The position numbers and the translations under genes are program-made. From the NCBI GenBank assembly GCA_005883865.1, contig VBAO01000183.1:1-6593 (forward strand): a stretch of 6,593 bases of DNA. The letters are read 5' to 3'. This document shows positions 4,809-6,593 of this stretch, piece by piece; within the stretch, counting starts at the first letter, position 1; each line of letters begins with the position of its first letter. Origin of the DNA: Candidatus Segetimicrobium genomatis (GTDB lineage: Bacteria; Sysuimicrobiota; Sysuimicrobiia; Sysuimicrobiales; Segetimicrobiaceae). The notes below the pieces were generated by a model. It was not told the origin of the DNA and did no database searches. It was given only the letters and a program-made list of their open reading frames with translations.

Positions 4809-6593
4809 ACCGCGGCCGCCGGCCCGCGGAAGCCCCCACCCGCCCAACCGGCCCGTAGGCTCCACCGCGTTCGGCATCGCATGGCGTTGTCCGGGATTCT
4901 CCCGCTGCTGTCAGGCAGACCGGAGTTCCTCTTCGTTGACGAGCACCTCGAGCGGGGCGACCGCCCGTGGGTGACCGGCCCAGGCGGCGCCGCGAAGGCG
5001 CTCGTGCTGGCCGGACTCGTCACGCGGCTCGCGGAGCGGGCCCCGGCGTGGCTCATCCTCACCCTCGGACGCGATCAAGCCGAGCGCCTCGCGGATGACC
5101 TCGCGGCGTTCCTGCCGGCGAGCGCCGGCCGGGTGCACCTGCTCGCGCCGTGGGAATCGTTCAACCCCGAGGATCCCCCGTCGGCGGAGACCGAAGGAGC
5201 CCGCCAGCGTGTCTTGGAAGCGCTGAGCCGCGGCCACCGGGCGATCGTCGTCGCCTCGGTCGCCGGCGTGGTGCACCCGGTCTCCGACCCGCGCTGGATC
5301 GACACCGTCCGTGTGGACCTCGCCCCGGGCTCCCCCAACGATCTCGGTCAGGTCGTCCAGCGCCTCGCCGGGGCCGGGTATGACCGAACCGACCTCGTGC
5401 GCCGGCCCGGAGAACTCGCGGTGCGCGGAGGGCTGATCGACGTCTATCCATCGACGGAGGACCATCCGGTCAGGATCGAATGGGCGGGGGACCAGATCGA
5501 ATCGCTCCGCGCCTTTGATCCGGAGACGCAGCGGACGGTCGGCCCCCTTCCCGAGGTGACGATCCTTCCCGCCCGGCCGGGCGAGAAGGCCACCGCGACC
5601 CTACTAGACCAGGTACCGGATGCCGTCTGCGCGCTCGACGAGCCGGAGGCGTTCGAGCGCCAGGCAAAAGCCCTCTACGAGCAGGCCGCCGGAGCGCAGC
5701 GTCGGGCGGTCGAAGCGGGCCGGGCGCCGGCCGATTCGTCCGTGCCTGCCGTGCCGTGGGACCGAATCGCCCGGGCGCTCGACGCGCACCGGGCGGTGGC
5801 CCTCTCCACGCTTCACCGGCCGCCGCGGGGACCGGTGGTGGAGTTCTCGTTCGGCGCCTTGGAGTCGTTCGCCGGCCAGACGGCGGCCCTTGCCGTGCGG
5901 CTGCGCGAGTGGACGGCCGAGGGCCGGCGCGTCATCGTCGCCAGCCGGCAGGCGCACCGGATGGTCGAGGTGCTCGCCGGCCACGGGGTGGCTGCCGGCC
6001 TCGTGGAGCGTCTCGACGATCCGCCCCCCCCGGGGAGCGTGTACGCCGTCCCCCAGGCGCTGACCGGGGGGTTTACCCTCGACGACCTGGTCGTGGTCAC
6101 CGACGCGGAGATCCTCGGTTGGCGGCGCCGCCGGCGCCACATTCGATGGCTCCGCGACGGCGCCCGGGTGGCCAGCTGGACGGAGCTGACACCGGGCGAT
6201 CTGGTCGTCCACATCCACCACGGCATCGGGGTGTACCGCGGCATCGAGCGCCTGGCGGTGGGCGGCGGGGAGCGCGACTATCTCCACCTCGAGTACGCGC
6301 AGGGGGACGCCCTCTACGTCCCGACCGACCAGATCAACCTTGTCCAGCGCTACGTCGGGGTCGAGGGGCAGACGCCGCAGATCCACCGGCTCGGCGGGAC
6401 CGAGTGGGAGCGGGAGAAGCGACGGGTCCGGGAGCGAACCCGGGAGATGGCCCGGGAGCTGCTCGACCTCTACGCCGCGCGCGGGGCGCGATCCGGCCAC
6501 TCGTTCGCCCCCGATAGCCCGTGGCAGCGCGAGATGGAGGAGGCGTTCAGCTTCGAGGAGACCCCCGACCAGTGGCAGGCGATCCAGGACGTG
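3144..6593 (+). CDS. NAD+ synthetase (glutamine-hydrolysing) fused in frame to transcription-repair coupling factor Mfd (3' partial)
   Basis: One frame runs from the ATG at 3144 to the window end, 1150 codons without a stop. I checked the reading codon by codon from the ATG through the junction into Mfd. Residues 1-555 are a glutamine-dependent NAD+ synthetase, 556-579 a Pro/Ala/Arg-rich linker, and 580-1150 the N-terminal half of Mfd; both parts are described separately below. The start is chosen because GGAGG (3128-3132) lies 11 nt before it and because MTPRFRVAMAQIN matches the usual N-terminus of NadE closely. Mfd would begin at Met580 (4881-4883) if translated alone, but no Shine-Dalgarno sequence precedes that codon, while the other genes here have GGAGG sites. 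The frame is unlikely to be accidental, since both halves are strongly conserved in the same phase. The alternative is two genes merged by a one-base sequencing or assembly error in the GC-rich linker. A missing base there would let NadE end at the TAG at 4856-4858. Confidence 0.8.
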   Translation, partial: MTPRFRVAMAQINTIVGDFEGNTRKIIERLEEAQAAGADVVSFPELAITGYPPEDLLIKSDFVRENLACLHEVARHASRTAAVVGFVDSGDHLYNAAAVLYDGRIAGVYRKMRLPNYGVFDEKRYFQPGTACPVYAVHGVEVGVNICEDVWAPGGPLLAQSLAGALVSITCNSSPYHAQKWRLREEMLQTRARDYAVAIVYNNLVGGQDELVFDGLSVIVDATGRVVARGPAFEEALVVADLDVEAIRGVRRYNPIRTADALHGEGLDAPVFTLSRDVPRDAGSRPPLPGMLVLDPPDDVEEVYRALVLGTRDYVRKNGLRTVVLGLSGGVDSSLVACIAVDALGRESVKGITLPSRFTSEASRRYARELAGALGIELLELPIDPVVTAYDQVLATPFAGRARDVTEENLQARARGNLLMALSNKLGWLVLTTGNKSEMSVGYATLYGDMAGGFAVIKDVPKTLVYRLARWRNARASPPVIPQEVLERAPTAELRENQTDQDTLPPYEVLDPILKLYVEDDRSAEEIVAQGFDRATVARVIAMVDHSEYKRRQAPTAAAGPRKPPPAQPARRLHRVRHRMALSGILPLLSGRPEFLFVDEHLERGDRPWVTGPGGAAKALVLAGLVTRLAERAPAWLILTLGRDQAERLADDLAAFLPASAGRVHLLAPWESFNPEDPPSAETEGARQRVLEALSRGHRAIVVASVAGVVHPVSDPRWIDTVRVDLAPGSPNDLGQVVQRLAGAGYDRTDLVRRPGELAVRGGLIDVYPSTEDHPVRIEWAGDQIESLRAFDPETQRTVGPLPEVTILPARPGEKATATLLDQVPDAVCALDEPEAFERQAKALYEQAAGAQRRAVEAGRAPADSSVPAVPWDRIARALDAHRAVALSTLHRPPRGPVVEFSFGALESFAGQTAALAVRLREWTAEGRRVIVASRQAHRMVEVLAGHGVAAGLVERLDDPPPPGSVYAVPQALTGGFTLDDLVVVTDAEILGWRRRRRHIRWLRDGARVASWTELTPGDLVVHIHHGIGVYRGIERLAVGGGERDYLHLEYAQGDALYVPTDQINLVQRYVGVEGQTPQIHRLGGTEWEREKRRVRERTREMARELLDLYAARGARSGHSFAPDSPWQREMEEAFSFEETPDQWQAIQDV
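4809..4880 (+). other. Interdomain linker between NadE and Mfd
   Basis: These 24 in-frame codons encode a Pro/Ala/Arg-rich stretch (residues 556-579 of the fused frame) running from the NadE KRRQAP motif to the first Met of Mfd. Composition is typical of a flexible, positively charged linker. Third positions stay G/C-rich, as expected of coding DNA here, but the frame beginning at 4802 is equally G/C-rich and ends at TAG 4856-4858, so composition cannot decide the frame. No promoter, terminator hairpin or Shine-Dalgarno sequence is visible in the stretch. Confidence 0.6.
4881..6593 (+). other. mfd: Mfd module: transcription-repair coupling factor, N-terminal half
   Basis: Mfd is a DNA translocase that removes stalled RNA polymerase and recruits UvrA to start nucleotide excision repair. 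The 571 residues seen (numbered from Met at 4881) cover about half of a typical 1100-1200 residue protein. The UvrB-like region starts with a degenerate P-loop (TGPGGAAKALVLAGL, 32-46) and WESFNPEDPPSAE (from 91). Then come YDRTDLVRRPGELAVRGG (from 167), LIDVYPSTEDHPVRIEW and FDPETQRTVGPLPEVTI. Later, VVVTDAEILG (about 404-413) precedes RRRRR. The CarD-like RNA polymerase interaction domain spans about 436-494 (LTPGDLVVHIHHGIGVYRGI ... DYLHLEYAQGDALYVPTDQI). The segment FEETPDQWQAIQDV at the window end is the conserved lead-in to the RecG-like helicase motor, so motifs I-VI and the UvrA-masking C-terminal domain lie beyond the window. No signs of decay are seen. The RNA polymerase interaction domain starts slightly earlier than in E. 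coli Mfd, suggesting a compact N-terminal region. Confidence 0.93.

Noticed and set aside
2574..4877. Long open frame on the - strand (767 codons) across the end of glnA, the intergenic region and nadE
   Set aside because: It is antisense to two well-conserved proteins, crosses the glnA terminator and nadE promoter, and its translation is Arg/Pro/Gly/Val-rich low-complexity sequence typical of the reverse strand of GC-rich genes.
4881..4883. Independent start codon for mfd
   Set aside because: The Met matches where Mfd homologues begin, but there is no Shine-Dalgarno site, promoter or preceding stop. It was kept as an alternative reading rather than a separate gene.
5604..6500. Open frames on the - strand (298 codons) and on the + strand at 5756-6517 over mfd
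   Set aside because: Both overlap conserved Mfd sequence, including the RNA polymerase interaction domain, and encode compositionally biased peptides.

Overview
This is a GC-rich bacterial window (by eye close to 70% G+C, with codon third positions mostly G or C). All supported genes lie on the + strand. Start sites carry GGAGG-type Shine-Dalgarno sequences, and AT-rich -10 boxes stand out from the GC background, so the expression signals look like ordinary sigma-70 type. The content (beta-type glutamine synthetase, glutamine-dependent NAD synthetase, Mfd, a small DinB-fold protein) is chromosomal housekeeping of a free-living bacterium, probably an uncultured GC-rich lineage. The sequence alone does not fix the phylum. 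No mobile elements, tRNA, rRNA or CRISPR were seen.

Layout. 2-664: 3' part of an unrecognised protein ending in a very Arg/Lys-rich tail. 665-762: short gap with a candidate promoter that has an unusually long spacer. 763-1236: DinB/YfiT-like putative metal-binding four-helix protein, GTG start with a strong RBS. 1237-1517: 281-base intergenic region with a near-consensus promoter (TTGACT, 17 bp, TATAAA) and a leader of about 115 nt holding three hairpins, the last followed by a T run, which looks like an attenuator. 1518-2960: glnA, type I-beta glutamine synthetase. 2961-3143: strong terminator hairpin, then a TATAAT promoter. 3144-6593: one open frame, still open at the window edge, that encodes a complete two-domain glutamine-dependent NAD+ synthetase followed in frame, with no stop codon, by the N-terminal half of the transcription-repair coupling factor Mfd.

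Functionally, glnA makes glutamine and NadE uses glutamine as its ammonia donor, so the two neighbours are linked by substrate. They nevertheless have separate promoters with a terminator between them. The main surprise is the NadE-Mfd continuity. The usual C-terminal tail of NadE is missing after its KRRQAP motif, a Pro/Ala/Arg-rich linker of 24 residues follows, and Mfd begins at an internal Met with no Shine-Dalgarno site. This is either a real bifunctional fusion or the result of a single-base sequencing error in the GC-rich linker. The sequence favours a fusion but cannot prove it.
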